Origin: RH-AL1 sp965198485
GTDB taxonomy: Bacteria; Pseudomonadota; Alphaproteobacteria; Rhizobiales; Beijerinckiaceae
DNA: 64,000 nt
Assembly: GCA_965198485.1 (NCBI GenBank)
Contig: CBDAPQ010000005.1
Span: 1,054,001 to 1,118,000 of the forward strand
Direction of reading: 5' to 3'
In this document: positions 8,622 through 17,414 of the stretch, one piece after another
Position numbering within the stretch: the first letter of the stretch is position 1
How the letters are laid out: each line of letters opens with the position of its first letter
Made by a program: the position numbers and the translations under genes
The notes under the pieces: generated by a model
Database searches by the model: none
What the model was told of the DNA's origin: nothing
Seen by the model: the letters and a program-made list of their open reading frames with translations, nothing else

Positions 8622-9503
8622 TCATGCTTTCGTCAGAGATCGCGCGTGCTCGGCGATGTGGTCGGCGACCGCCCGCATACGTGCGGTCATGCGGTTGTCC
8701 CTGTGCATGACAAGCCAGAGGTCGGCTTCAGGCGGTGCAGGCGTCTCCGCCATCCTGACGAGCCGGTAGTCCTGATCGGCGCGATAGCGGGCGAGACAGG
8801 CCAAGCCCCCGTTGGCCGCCACAGCCGCGAGCGCCACCTCGTGGCTGCAGGTTCGCACTGAAGTCTTCGCCTCAGACGTCAGATCGGCAAACCAGTTCGC
8901 CTGCCGCGCATCCTGCACATCTCCGAGTTGATGGATGGCGCAATGGCCACGGCAGCGATCGGCGAAGTCGGGCCTGCCGTGATCGGCGAGGTATTCGGCG
9001 CTGGCGTAGACGGCAAAGATCATGCTCCCGATACGTCGCTGCACGACGTCCTGCTGCTCGGGCGGACTGAGGCGAACGGCGATGTCGGCTTCGCGCATCG
9101 CGAGGCTGACGTGGCGCGGATCGGGAGAGAGATCGATGGTGATGTGGGGGAACTGCTTGTGCAGCATCGGCAGGCAGGGCGCCAGGACATGGCTGGCGAT
9201 GCTCTCGGCACAGGTGATCCGCACCGAGCCGCTTAGCTGCGCGTCCCGATTGCCGATGCTGCGGCGCAGGAACGCCGTTTCGCCCTCGATCAACTCGGCC
9301 TTCTCACGCACCTCTTCGCCGGCCAGGGTCAGCACGTAGCCCTCAGGCGTCCTGTTGAGCAGCCGGACGCCGAGGTCGGCTTCAAGCGCCGCCAGCCGCC
9401 GACTGACGGTAGAGGGAGCGACCCTCAGTCGTTCAGCTGCGTTCGAGAGGCTGGCATGACGCGCGACGGCCAGGAAGAATCGCAGGTCATCCCAATCGAG
9501 CAT
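8622..9503 (-). CDS. LysR-family transcriptional regulator
   Basis: 293 residues. The N-terminal winged helix-turn-helix ('SNAAERLRVAPSTVSRRLAA', residues about 20-40) is typical of LysR regulators, followed by the periplasmic-binding-like effector domain ('LSGSVRITCAESIASHVLAP'). The effector domain is of the type found in the group represented by AaeR/DsdC-like short regulators; the ligand is unknown. It is transcribed divergently from an OsmC-like gene, the classical arrangement for a LysR regulator and its target, so control of that gene is a reasonable inference. A TTG three codons upstream is an alternative start; the ATG gives the usual N-terminus MLDWDDLRFFL. Confidence 0.88.
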   Translation of the reverse strand: MLDWDDLRFFLAVARHASLSNAAERLRVAPSTVSRRLAALEADLGVRLLNRTPEGYVLTLAGEEVREKAELIEGETAFLRRSIGNRDAQLSGSVRITCAESIASHVLAPCLPMLHKQFPHITIDLSPDPRHVSLAMREADIAVRLSPPEQQDVVQRRIGSMIFAVYASAEYLADHGRPDFADRCRGHCAIHQLGDVQDARQANWFADLTSEAKTSVRTCSHEVALAAVAANGGLACLARYRADQDYRLVRMAETPAPPEADLWLVMHRDNRMTARMRAVADHIAEHARSLTKA

Positions 9504-9709
9504 CGACCCCAACCGTTTTCATTTTTGCAAAGCCGCTCGCGAAAAATGCAACGTGGCTTGGGACGGCCAGCGGTAGATGGTGGACGTAAGATTTGCCGGC
9601 GTTATCCATAACAATCGTTCTAGATCATTCTTACCATTGAAAGGCACGTCTCGTCGAGTTGACGATGTCGCGGAATGATGTTCGTCGAGCTTCTGTTCGA
9701 GGGTGAAAG
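9504..9709. promoter_or_regulatory. Divergent LysR/OsmC intergenic region
   Basis: 206 bp between the divergent lysR and osmC-like genes. It contains AT-richer sequence (for example TTATCCATAACAATCG near 9602) and several T-N11-A type spacings expected of LysR operators, but these are too degenerate to place a site with confidence. Both promoters should lie here. Confidence 0.5.
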
Positions 9710-10177
9710 ATGACCGGAACTGCCGAAGGGCCTGAAGGCCCGCGGATTGTACGCTGCCGGACCGTGGCGGTCGGCCGACTGCAGCAGGTCCATCATATTC
9801 GCGATCTGCCGGTGCAGGAGAGCGCCGTCGATGGTCGCGCGATGTCGAGCGCGGACGCGGAGCCCAACGCGTTGGAGCTGCTCCTGTCGGCTTTCGGCTC
9901 GTGCCTCGCCGCCGGGATCCACGCCAACGCTATCGCGCGCCACGTCGCGATCACCAGCCTCGCGCTCGAGTTATCGGGCGAGGTCGACGACTCCGTGCAT
10001 TGGGGTACGGCCGCGGGCGCCAAGCCGCTCGGCTTCGAGGCTATCGCCGTATGCGTTCACATCGAGTCGAGCGCTTCGGTCGAAGCTCTCAACGCGCTGG
10101 TCAAGCATGCCACGCTGTGGTCGCCCGTGGCCAACACGCTCTACAATCCGGTGCATCTCAAGGTGTCCTTGGCGTAG
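9710..10177 (+). CDS. OsmC-family protein
   Basis: 155 residues from ATG. OsmC/Ohr proteins are cytosolic cysteine-based peroxidases or related folds that act on organic hydroperoxides and possibly on thioester substrates. The central helix 'PNALELLLSAFGSCLAAGIH' carries the conserved cysteine (Cys in 'GSCLA'), and the second half has 'VCVHIESSASVEALNALVKH' and 'WSPVANTL', matching the OsmC pattern in which the C-terminal segment often contains a second cysteine ('CPV'). Here that position reads 'SPV', so the second catalytic cysteine is absent and peroxidase activity is doubtful. It is divergent from a LysR regulator. Confidence 0.8.
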   Translation: MTGTAEGPEGPRIVRCRTVAVGRLQQVHHIRDLPVQESAVDGRAMSSADAEPNALELLLSAFGSCLAAGIHANAIARHVAITSLALELSGEVDDSVHWGTAAGAKPLGFEAIAVCVHIESSASVEALNALVKHATLWSPVANTLYNPVHLKVSLA

Positions 10178-10270
10178 CGCGCTCGCGACGAAGCTTTCAC
10201 GAGTGTGCAGCTTGCTCATCGACCCGATCATTTCGGCCCGTCAAGGTCCAAGCGCTCCGTCCCTCTCGGC

Positions 10271-12178
10271 TCAGGCTCGTGCTCGCCGATCTGCTGACCT
10301 CGTTAGTCGCCAAGGCACGTTGACCAGCACGATCTGCTGACTGCCGCGCAGCAGCAAGGCCGCCTTCAGGGCCGTCGAGCGTTGATTGTGCAGGAAATAG
10401 TCGTACCAGCGGCCGCCCGCGAGTTCGGGAACCACCACCGCGATCGTGCGGTCTGGGTTTTCAGCCCTGATCGTATCGAGCATGCGGAACAGGGGATCCA
10501 AAAAGAGCCGATAGGGCGAGTCGACGAAGACCAGGCGGGGCAATGGTTTATCGCTCGCGCCCAGCGGCTTCTCGACAAAACGCCGCCACTTGCAGGCGAG
10601 ATGGTGCCCTTCTTCTGCATCGGACGTCACGTGAACGGCGACGACCTCCGGTGACATCGACATCGCGAACCGGATCGCGTTGCGGGTCACGGTGCTCCAG
10701 CGCCGCGTCACCACCACGACAACGGGCGGATGCAGGTCGGACGTGCCCAGAGGCAGGTCGCAGTCGGTCTGCCTGCGTACGAAGGCGTAATGGCGGTGCA
10801 CACCGGTGAAGAGCCAGTAGAGCGCCGGGATCAAGACGAGGACGATCCAGGCGCCCTCCACGAACTTCGTCGCCAGCACGACGAGGAGCACCAGGCCGGT
10901 GGAGACCGCCCCGACGGCGTTGATCACCAGGGAGGCCTTGTGCCCGGGAGCGTCGTCCTCGGCATCGACCCTTCTCCAGTGCACGACCATGCCGGCCTGA
11001 GACAGGGTGAAGGCACCGAATGCGCCGATCGCGAAGAGCGGGATCAGACGATCCGTGACTCCGTCGAAGGCGACGAGAAGCGCGCCCGACATGCCGGCGA
11101 GGACTAGGATGCCGGCGGCATTGACGAGACGACGACTACGGCTCGCGAAGGCGTAGGGCAGGAAGTTGTCGACGGCAAGCAGACGGCACAGGCGCGGGAA
11201 GTCGGCGAAGCTGGTGTTCGCCGACAGGCAGACCACCGCGATGACGCTGCCCATGGTCGCATAGTAGAACAACCCGCGTCCCGTCACGGCCGCGGTCAGC
11301 TCGGAGAGTACGCTCTGATAGCCGGGGCCGTCGGGATTGGTGGCGACGATGCCATAGAAGTGGCAGAGTAGCGCGATCCCGCCCAGAAGCAGGGCGAGGG
11401 TGCCGACGACGGCTGCGAGCGTGTGTTGCGCGTTGCGGACGGCGGGCTTGCGGAAGGCGGTGATACCGTTCGAGATCGCCTCTACTCCGGTCATGGCCGT
11501 ACAGCCGTTGGCAAAGGCGCGAAGCAGCAGCCAGAGGCCAACGCCGGCGGTGGCCATCGGGACAGAGGGCGGCGCCTCGACGGGGATCGGGTAACCGCCG
11601 GCCAAGGCCGTCTTGACGGATCCCACGATGATCATGATCGCGAGCGTCGCGACGAAGAGGTAGGTCGGAGCCACGAAAGCGAGGCCGGATTCACGGACGC
11701 CGTGCAGGTTGACCATCGTGATGATCAGCAGGATCGCGAGACACAGCGGCAGGACGTAAGGTTGCAGCGCGGGCGCGACGGAGATCAGCGCACCGACGCC
11801 CGCGGCGATGCCGACTGCGACGTTGAGGATGTAGTCAACCATCAGGGAGGCGGCTGCGAGCAGCCCGCATCGCATCCCGAGGTTTGCGGTGGCAACAGTG
11901 TAGGAGCCGCCACCGTTGGGATAGGCGAACATCGTTTGACGGTAGGAGAAGTAGACGACGAGAAGCAGGGCCACCACGATGGCGGTGATGGGCACAATGT
12001 AGGTCGCGCCCATCATGCCGATCGAGAGCATGATCGTCAGGGCCGCTTCCGGGCCATAGGCCGCAGACGACAGCGCATCGAGACCGAGCATCGGAATGCC
12101 GGCGAGCGGCCCCACCTTCTGGGCGGCTTCCTCGCCGGTGGCGAGTCGTGGGCCCATGATCCTGTCGTAGAAGGTCAT
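10271..12178 (-). CDS. KimA-like APC-superfamily transporter
   Basis: 635 residues. About 12 membrane segments fill residues 20-455, followed by a roughly 180-residue soluble C-terminal domain. The N-terminus 'GLDALSSAAYGPEAAL' and 'YPNGGGSYTVATANLG' are hallmarks of the APC branch that includes KimA (YdaO), the proton-coupled K+ importer of Bacillus subtilis. The C-terminal region with 'VTRNAIRFAMSMSPEVVAVH' resembles the universal-stress-like cytosolic domain of KimA. Potassium as substrate is therefore likely but not proven; related APC proteins carry amino acids. No c-di-AMP riboswitch is visible upstream. It converges with the OsmC-like gene. Confidence 0.78.
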   Translation of the reverse strand: MTFYDRIMGPRLATGEEAAQKVGPLAGIPMLGLDALSSAAYGPEAALTIMLSIGMMGATYIVPITAIVVALLLVVYFSYRQTMFAYPNGGGSYTVATANLGMRCGLLAAASLMVDYILNVAVGIAAGVGALISVAPALQPYVLPLCLAILLIITMVNLHGVRESGLAFVAPTYLFVATLAIMIIVGSVKTALAGGYPIPVEAPPSVPMATAGVGLWLLLRAFANGCTAMTGVEAISNGITAFRKPAVRNAQHTLAAVVGTLALLLGGIALLCHFYGIVATNPDGPGYQSVLSELTAAVTGRGLFYYATMGSVIAVVCLSANTSFADFPRLCRLLAVDNFLPYAFASRSRRLVNAAGILVLAGMSGALLVAFDGVTDRLIPLFAIGAFGAFTLSQAGMVVHWRRVDAEDDAPGHKASLVINAVGAVSTGLVLLVVLATKFVEGAWIVLVLIPALYWLFTGVHRHYAFVRRQTDCDLPLGTSDLHPPVVVVVTRRWSTVTRNAIRFAMSMSPEVVAVHVTSDAEEGHHLACKWRRFVEKPLGASDKPLPRLVFVDSPYRLFLDPLFRMLDTIRAENPDRTIAVVVPELAGGRWYDYFLHNQRSTALKAALLLRGSQQIVLVNVPWRLTRSADRRARA

Positions 12179-12271
12179 GCCGAGGGCTTTCGTTCGGTGC
12201 GCACCGCATGCGCGGTCAAGGCGGAGGTTCGATGAAAGCCGGCGGTCGCGTCGCGCTCGCAGCCGGCATGA

Positions 12272-13069
12272 TCAGAGGAGTGCGACCGAGAGCGGCGCCA
12301 GCCCGGGTGCGACGATCGACACCGTCTGTCCGGCGAGAACCTGCAGGGCCGGAAGGCGCGCCCCGACCGCCGCCTGATCGTCGATCTCGAGCCGGCTGCC
12401 GCGGGCAGCGAGGGTCCTCGCAAGCCCGGCCAGGCCCTCGAAGGCACGATCGAACAGCGCCTTGAAGGCGATGCAATCGAGGACATGGCCGTCGATGGCG
12501 AGCGTGACCATCGTGCTCGCTCGAGAGGCAAACGACCAATTCACGATCGCCGGTCCGCGCACATCGGCGACGTGAAGGGCGAAATCCGCGATCGCGTTTT
12601 CTGCATTGAAAGGCGTCGAGCCCGGCAAGCGGCGACCTAGCAGCACGAGGGTGAGTTCGCATCCGACCACCGCCGTCATGAGTGTTCTACGAGAGATCTC
12701 CTCATTTCGAGGGTAAGAACGTCCCATTCTGAACAGGAGGCCGAATTGCGCTCCGACTGTTCCTCGAGGCAGTCGAAAGGGCGTGACGTCGTCGACCAGA
12801 CTGCCCGCCAGCAACGGACCATGGATCAGGCGATCGCCGGTCGGAGCGCCGCGGCCATCGCAGAACCGCAGCGACGTATACCCGATCGGCATATCGTCCA
12901 TGGATTCGACAGCCGCGACCTGGATCTCGTTGGCGGCGGCGGCGGAATGGATCTCAGGCCACCGCAGGACCACCCGCGACCTTCGCGAACGCGCGTCCGC
13001 GAGCGCCCCGCCAAGGGTCACGACGTCGAGCCCGACAAGGCCACCGAGAAGGTGCGGAGCGTCACGCAT
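12272..13069 (-). CDS. Degenerate 2-keto-4-pentenoate hydratase-fold protein
   Basis: 265 residues from the first in-frame ATG. The order of segments follows the MhpD/DmpE hydratase (FAH-like) fold: 'EIHSAAAANEIQVAAVES' helix, 'PIGYTSLRF' (GYK-x-G equivalent), 'IHGPLLAGSLVDD', 'FGLLFRMGRSYP' (position of the metal-binding E-x-E), 'ELTLVLLGRRLP', 'ENAIADFALHVADVRGP' and a C-terminal 'LAGQTVSIVAPGLAPLSVAL'. The acidic metal ligands normally in the 'PEIAF' strand are replaced by hydrophobic or neutral residues, so catalysis is unlikely. A twin-arginine signal in another frame directly upstream suggests that the true gene is longer and frameshifted, or that this ORF is a degraded copy. Family assignment is by eye only. 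Confidence 0.45.
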   Translation of the reverse strand: MRDAPHLLGGLVGLDVVTLGGALADARSRRSRVVLRWPEIHSAAAANEIQVAAVESMDDMPIGYTSLRFCDGRGAPTGDRLIHGPLLAGSLVDDVTPFRLPRGTVGAQFGLLFRMGRSYPRNEEISRRTLMTAVVGCELTLVLLGRRLPGSTPFNAENAIADFALHVADVRGPAIVNWSFASRASTMVTLAIDGHVLDCIAFKALFDRAFEGLAGLARTLAARGSRLEIDDQAAVGARLPALQVLAGQTVSIVAPGLAPLSVALL

Positions 13070-13260
13070 GAGGATAAGCGCGGTCCGATCGAACCCGTCG
13101 CGGCTGGTCTTGCAGCGGTTGTTCGTTCCACGAAGTCATCGGCGTCCGCTCGCTCAATCCGGCCCGCTCCGGTCAGAGTCGTGAGGCTGATGCCCCACGA
13201 GAGCTTGAGAAAGCGCCTTCGAGACGGAGGAAATCGAGGTGTCCGGCGAACGGTCCGCAT
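13018..13260 (-). pseudogene. Out-of-frame Tat signal peptide fragment
   Basis: 80 codons from ATG at 13260, overlapping the 3' end of the upstream DUF2254 gene. It contains 'SRRRFLKL', an exact match to the Tat consensus S-R-R-x-F-L-K, followed by the hydrophobic stretch 'SWGISLTTLTGAG'. The frame closes at 13018 inside the hydratase-like ORF, which runs in a different frame. A single indel between 13138 (stop in the hydratase frame) and 13018 would join the two into one exported protein. It may be a natural frameshift, a sequencing error or chance; the Tat match argues against chance. Confidence 0.4.
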
Positions 13261-14638
13261 AGGATTCTCGTGGGTCCCGAGAGCCGTTCCGGTCGCGTGG
13301 GGCATCGCTGAGTTGGTACAGTGGTCGGCTAAGTTGGGTCAGACGGCTCATGGCATACTCGAGACGCGCGACGTCCTCGTCGGGAAGGCGGCCTCTGCAT
13401 CCTGCTATGACGCGCTCACCTCTCGCGGCGAGGCTAGCTTTGAGCCTGTCGTTCTCGACCGTCGAGGCGACGTCCTCGAGCAGTCGCAGGAGGCGTCGGC
13501 TCACGGCGAAGTCGGATGCTCCGTAGGCGCGGATCTGTTCCAAGGCCGTGTTCAGGAGGTCCTCGGCGTCGATCCAGGGCACGATGACGCGGAGAACCTG
13601 CGGTGGTTTGTAGATCAAGGAATCAGGCGGGAAGCGCGACAACCACCTGATCAATATACGGCTCAGCTGATCGATGCAGCTGATCGCCGTGCTGGGATCG
13701 TTGACGGCCGGCGATATCGCGCGCAGTGCAATGTCGACGATCTGAATGACACCGAATTCCACGTCCTGCTGCAAGGTTCGCATAGGTCCGATGTCGAAGG
13801 CGGCTGTCAGTTCGACGGCCCGGTCGTGATCCACTCGACTTCGTCGCGACACCATGAGCAAAGGCAAGCCTTGGGGAACGAACTGGCCCACCTTGCGCGT
13901 CACTCTGACTTGGAACTGGTGAGATTTGGCGAATTCGGCGAGGCGCGGGATGTCGATGAAGCGGATGTAGCCTGAGACCTCGCTCAGGATTGGAATCTCC
14001 TTTCCCCCTTCGGCGATGCTCTCAGCTGCCACGCCTTGATGCTTTTTCAGATGATGGGGCATGAGATCGTCGATCACGAGTTCGGTCTCGCGGGCGATCC
14101 GGTCCACGATGTGGTTTACGCTAATCGCCTGGTGTATGTGCTGGATGAAGAACAGGAGGCAACCCACGCAGAGTGCCGCCAGCATCATCGCGATCGCGAC
14201 AGTGGCAATGGGCGAGACGGGATGGGGCACGCTGCGCGCCGCCGGCATCGCCGCGAGGCAGAAGGCGAAGGTCCCAAGAAAGATTCCTAGCGTCCATTGG
14301 GTCGTCTGGTCTCGCGAGAAGCTGATCAGGATGCGCGGCGAGAACTGCATCGAGGCGAGCGTCAGGGTCATCAGGAGGATCGCGAAGACGATCGAGACGA
14401 CGGTCATCGTCGAGGTCGCGATGACGCTGAGGATGCTTTGAGCGACCTGAGGATCGTTGGGCGAGGGGAACAGGGTCGTCGGCACCCAAGTCGAGAGCCA
14501 GGGTTGCGCCTCCTCTAGCGACGACGCGACCGCTCCGCAGGTGCCTAGGATGATCGCGATGGCGAGGGGTCGCACGAGGAAGCCGCCACGCAACGCATAT
14601 GCAGCGGATCGGAGTCGCAACGGTAGGAACTTGAACAT
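13154..14638 (-). CDS. DUF2254 integral membrane protein
   Basis: 494 residues from the ATG at 14638 preceded by GAGAGA. Four predicted membrane segments lie in the first 160 residues ('PLAIAIILGTCGAVASSL', 'VIATSTMTVVSIVFAILLM', 'TLGIFLGTFAFCLAAM', 'TVAIAMMLAALCVGCLLFF'), then a soluble region with 'GYIRFIDIPRLAEFA' and 'DIALRAISPAVNDPSTA', both typical of DUF2254 (predicted membrane protein COG4325). Function unknown. The C-terminal tail overlaps the downstream Tat-signal fragment. An in-frame GTG/ATG further upstream would add 15 residues without similarity. Confidence 0.85.
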   Translation of the reverse strand: MFKFLPLRLRSAAYALRGGFLVRPLAIAIILGTCGAVASSLEEAQPWLSTWVPTTLFPSPNDPQVAQSILSVIATSTMTVVSIVFAILLMTLTLASMQFSPRILISFSRDQTTQWTLGIFLGTFAFCLAAMPAARSVPHPVSPIATVAIAMMLAALCVGCLLFFIQHIHQAISVNHIVDRIARETELVIDDLMPHHLKKHQGVAAESIAEGGKEIPILSEVSGYIRFIDIPRLAEFAKSHQFQVRVTRKVGQFVPQGLPLLMVSRRSRVDHDRAVELTAAFDIGPMRTLQQDVEFGVIQIVDIALRAISPAVNDPSTAISCIDQLSRILIRWLSRFPPDSLIYKPPQVLRVIVPWIDAEDLLNTALEQIRAYGASDFAVSRRLLRLLEDVASTVENDRLKASLAARGERVIAGCRGRLPDEDVARLEYAMSRLTQLSRPLYQLSDAPRDRNGSRDPRESYADRSPDTSISSVSKALSQALVGHQPHDSDRSGPD

Positions 14639-14716
14639 CCTGGTCTCTCTCAAGGCTACGACGAGACCTCTTCGACCCCGCACATGGGCGCGCTCGGGAC
14701 GATCAGGAGGTTCTGA

Positions 14717-15184
14717 TCAGGTTGTCTGGTAAGTGAATCGCCGTCTTTTTTCGCGGGTCAAACGTGGGCGTACAACGATGCAGCGCGCATAGACGATGGC
14801 CACCATGCCCAGGCCGCCTACACTGTGATGGAACACGAAAGACGAGCTGAAGAAAAAAAGATAGAAGATCCTCAGTGTCGTCCATCTGGATTTGAACTTC
14901 AGTGAACGCGCATTGATCGGTCTCAATCTGCCACGCACCTGAAGCTTGTCGTCCAAAGTCATCATCCTGTACGTGTAGAATGAGACTACGCCCAAGCCGA
15001 AGATGCCGTCAGCGAAAGCATGAATCGGGAAGTCGCCTCGGACGGCATGCGCAGTCGCCTCGGCTGCGATCGGTGTCAGGGCCAGGCCCATCCGGAAGGT
15101 TCCGATCCTCGAGTCGAAGCGATCCAGCAGATTGTCATAGAGCTGTTGGAACAATGCGATCACAAACTCGTCGAGTCCGTTCAT
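14717..15184 (-). CDS. Hypothetical membrane protein
   Basis: 155 residues from the ATG with an excellent AGGAGAAG ribosome-binding site (a 36-residue upstream extension has no such site). It shows hydrophobic segments at roughly residues 45-75 ('FADGIFGLGVVSFYTYRMM') and 110-140 ('FYLFFFSSSFVFHHSVGGLG') and a basic C-terminus. I do not recognise the family. It lies just upstream of the DUF2254 gene in the same orientation, about 80 bp apart, so the two may be cotranscribed. Confidence 0.6.
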   Translation of the reverse strand: MNGLDEFVIALFQQLYDNLLDRFDSRIGTFRMGLALTPIAAEATAHAVRGDFPIHAFADGIFGLGVVSFYTYRMMTLDDKLQVRGRLRPINARSLKFKSRWTTLRIFYLFFFSSSFVFHHSVGGLGMVAIVYARCIVVRPRLTREKRRRFTYQTT

Positions 15185-15866
15185 TCGCCTTCTCCTGTGA
15201 AGAGCGGGCCCATGCCCCGGCGGTGCAGCGTTTTGGCTTCGGAGCCATCCATCGTCGCACCCGGAAGGCGCGGGATTGAAACAGGTCCGCACCGAAGGCT
15301 ATTCGAATCTGGTGGGTGCGGCGATCGCGCCTGACACCCACGATTTTTCCGTTTCGACCGGCGTTCAACAGACATCCAGCACGCACGTTTCCGAGGACGT
15401 CCCGTTTCCATCGATGGTGCCGCGGCATCTCTCGTCGACCAGGATCGAGAAGGTCGCTGGCTGGCGGTTCGGACTGGCGGTCAACGGGGCGGCATCTTCA
15501 CGAACAGGGATGCCGCCGTTCATTACGTGCGCAATGGGACCGAGCGGCGTGCGGGCGCCTTCCACTTCCTCAAAGCGCCGCTGCGGCTCGTCGAGACCGA
15601 TGTTGAGGAGTCTTGTTCCAAGCGACGAGCTGCGATCGCTACAACGACATCGTGGCCTCGGCCCCGATCCGAGGTCCCGCATCTGAGCCGCTTGCCCTGC
15701 TTCGTCGCCGTCTTAAACGTCACGGGTTCTCGCGGTGATCGCCACGATCCGACGACGAAGACCCGGCCAATAGCTCGACGCCATGTTCCCCGCTGGAAAC
15801 GCACCACACTCCGCAAGTCCGAAGCGGCTTACGAGTTCGATGCTCTCGCTGGATGAGGAGGCCCGG
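15185..15866. other. Gene-poor stretch with possible frameshifted small ORF
   Basis: No intact gene is convincing here. On the plus strand, an ATG at 15414 opens a frame reading '...EKVAGWRFGLAVNG', and after a one-base shift near 15483 a second frame continues 'GGIFTNRDAAVHYVRNGTE'. Together these resemble the short 'wkV-x-x-dG ... F-x-tRdaAi-x-a' pattern of DUF2188-like small proteins. If so this is a broken gene of about 60-75 codons. The remainder looks non-coding. Low confidence. Confidence 0.25.
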
Positions 15867-17414
15867 TCAGCGGATGCTGTCGACGACGCTGTAGGGCTTC
15901 GCCGGGGGTATGTCGTTGCGGTTCCACCATCCGCCGCCGAGCGCTTGGAAGAGCGCGACGGTGTCGGACAGGCGCGCGGCCTTCGCCTGGACAAGCGAAA
16001 GGGCACCTTGTTGGAAGGTTTGCTGCGCGGCGAGGACGACGATGGTGCTGACGGCGCCAAGCTGGAGTTGATTGCGCACGACCGCCAAGCTCTTCTCGCT
16101 CGCGTTCTTCGATGTCATGGCCGCCTTCTCCGCGCGTTCATCGGCTTCGATGGCACGAAGAGCATCGGCGACGTTCTGGAACGCGACAATGACCGTGCTG
16201 CGGTACTGCGCGTAGGTTTGCGCGAGGTCGGCCTCAGCCTGTTTTTGCTTGTGCAGCAGGGTACCGCCGTCGAAGACCGTCTGCACGACATTTCCCCCTA
16301 ACGTGTAGAACAACGTGGGCGGCGAGAAAAGGCGCGCTAGGTTAGCGGGACTGGTGCCGAGCTCGGCAGTGAGGCTCAGCACCGGAAGCCTGTTCGCGAT
16401 CGCCACGCCGACAAGCGCGCTCGCCGACTGCAGGTTGGCGTCGGCCGCACGGATATCGGGACGATGTTCGACCACGGTCGAGGGCAGGCTGACGGGTAGC
16501 GCGCGAGGAAGGCGAAGCGAAGCCAGCTCGAAACGCTCGGTGACCTGATCGTCCGAATATTGCCCAGCAAGGGCCGTCAACGCGTCGCGCTGTACACCGA
16601 GTTGCTTCGTCAGCGGTGGCAAGGTCTGCTGCGCCTGTGCGAGAGCAACCTGCTGCAACAACACGTCGGCATCCGCCACCTGTCCCAGGGACTTTTGCTT
16701 GCGGAGCACGTCGAGCAGCTTTGTTTCCGCCTCGATGACCTTGTTCGTGGCATCGATCTGTGCGCGCAGCGACGCTTCTTGGATCGCGGCCAGCACGACG
16801 TTCGATGTCAGGGTGAGATAGGTCGCCTCGGTCTGGAACCGCTGCGCCCGCGTCATCGCGTCGGCCGACTCGATCTGGCGGCGATAGAGGCCGAAGACGT
16901 CGGGCGTATAGGAGATCGACAGCTGCGCCGTGTTCAATGTATAGTAGGGACTATTGTCGGCGAGCGGCGACGCCACATCGTTGGCGACCTTGCCCCCTGT
17001 CGGGTTGAAATTGCCCTGGACCTGCGGATAGAGCAGCCCGCGCTGTGCGGTTCCGTTCTCGCGCGCAGCGCGCAGTGCCGCCTGCGCCGCCTCGAGATCG
17101 GCGTTGTGGGCGATGGCTCGCTCGACAAGCGCGCTCAGCGGCTTCGAATGGAATGTGTCCCACCAACGCGCGGGGATGTCGGCGCCGTTCGCGAAATGCT
17201 GGTCTCCGGGCGACTTGACCATCCCGATCGGCAGGAACCTCGACGAGGTCGGCGTCTCAGGGGTCTTGAAGTTTGGCCCAACCGCGCAGCCCGAAAGCGA
17301 GCCGCACGCCAGCAACAACCCGCCGACGCCGTAGGCGCGCAAAGGCTCGGCGCAAATCGCGCGTGTCGCTCTCAGTGCGCGCTTGCCCTTCCTTCGTGTC
17401 GTCACGCAAACCAT
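15867..17414 (-). CDS. NodT-type outer-membrane efflux lipoprotein
   Basis: 515 residues. Lipoprotein signal with lipobox 'LSGC' (about residue 40-43), then two repeated TolC-like halves rich in coiled-coil helices ('AIAHNADLEAAQAALRAARE', 'LLQQVALAQAQQTLPPLTKQ', 'EHRPDIRAADANLQSASALV', 'QTVFDGGTLLHKQKQAEADL'). These are signatures of the RND efflux outer-membrane factor family (OprM/NodT). It forms the outer-membrane exit duct and is the third gene of a tripartite export operon with the adaptor and RND pump upstream on the same strand, though a 364-bp gap separates it from the pump gene. Confidence 0.9.
   Translation of the reverse strand: MVCVTTRRKGKRALRATRAICAEPLRAYGVGGLLLACGSLSGCAVGPNFKTPETPTSSRFLPIGMVKSPGDQHFANGADIPARWWDTFHSKPLSALVERAIAHNADLEAAQAALRAARENGTAQRGLLYPQVQGNFNPTGGKVANDVASPLADNSPYYTLNTAQLSISYTPDVFGLYRRQIESADAMTRAQRFQTEATYLTLTSNVVLAAIQEASLRAQIDATNKVIEAETKLLDVLRKQKSLGQVADADVLLQQVALAQAQQTLPPLTKQLGVQRDALTALAGQYSDDQVTERFELASLRLPRALPVSLPSTVVEHRPDIRAADANLQSASALVGVAIANRLPVLSLTAELGTSPANLARLFSPPTLFYTLGGNVVQTVFDGGTLLHKQKQAEADLAQTYAQYRSTVIVAFQNVADALRAIEADERAEKAAMTSKNASEKSLAVVRNQLQLGAVSTIVVLAAQQTFQQGALSLVQAKAARLSDTVALFQALGGGWWNRNDIPPAKPYSVVDSIR

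Noticed and set aside
12179..12271. A c-di-AMP (ydaO) riboswitch ahead of the KimA-like gene
   Set aside because: The space upstream is under 100 bp and shows no matching helices; that riboswitch is not expected in alphaproteobacteria.
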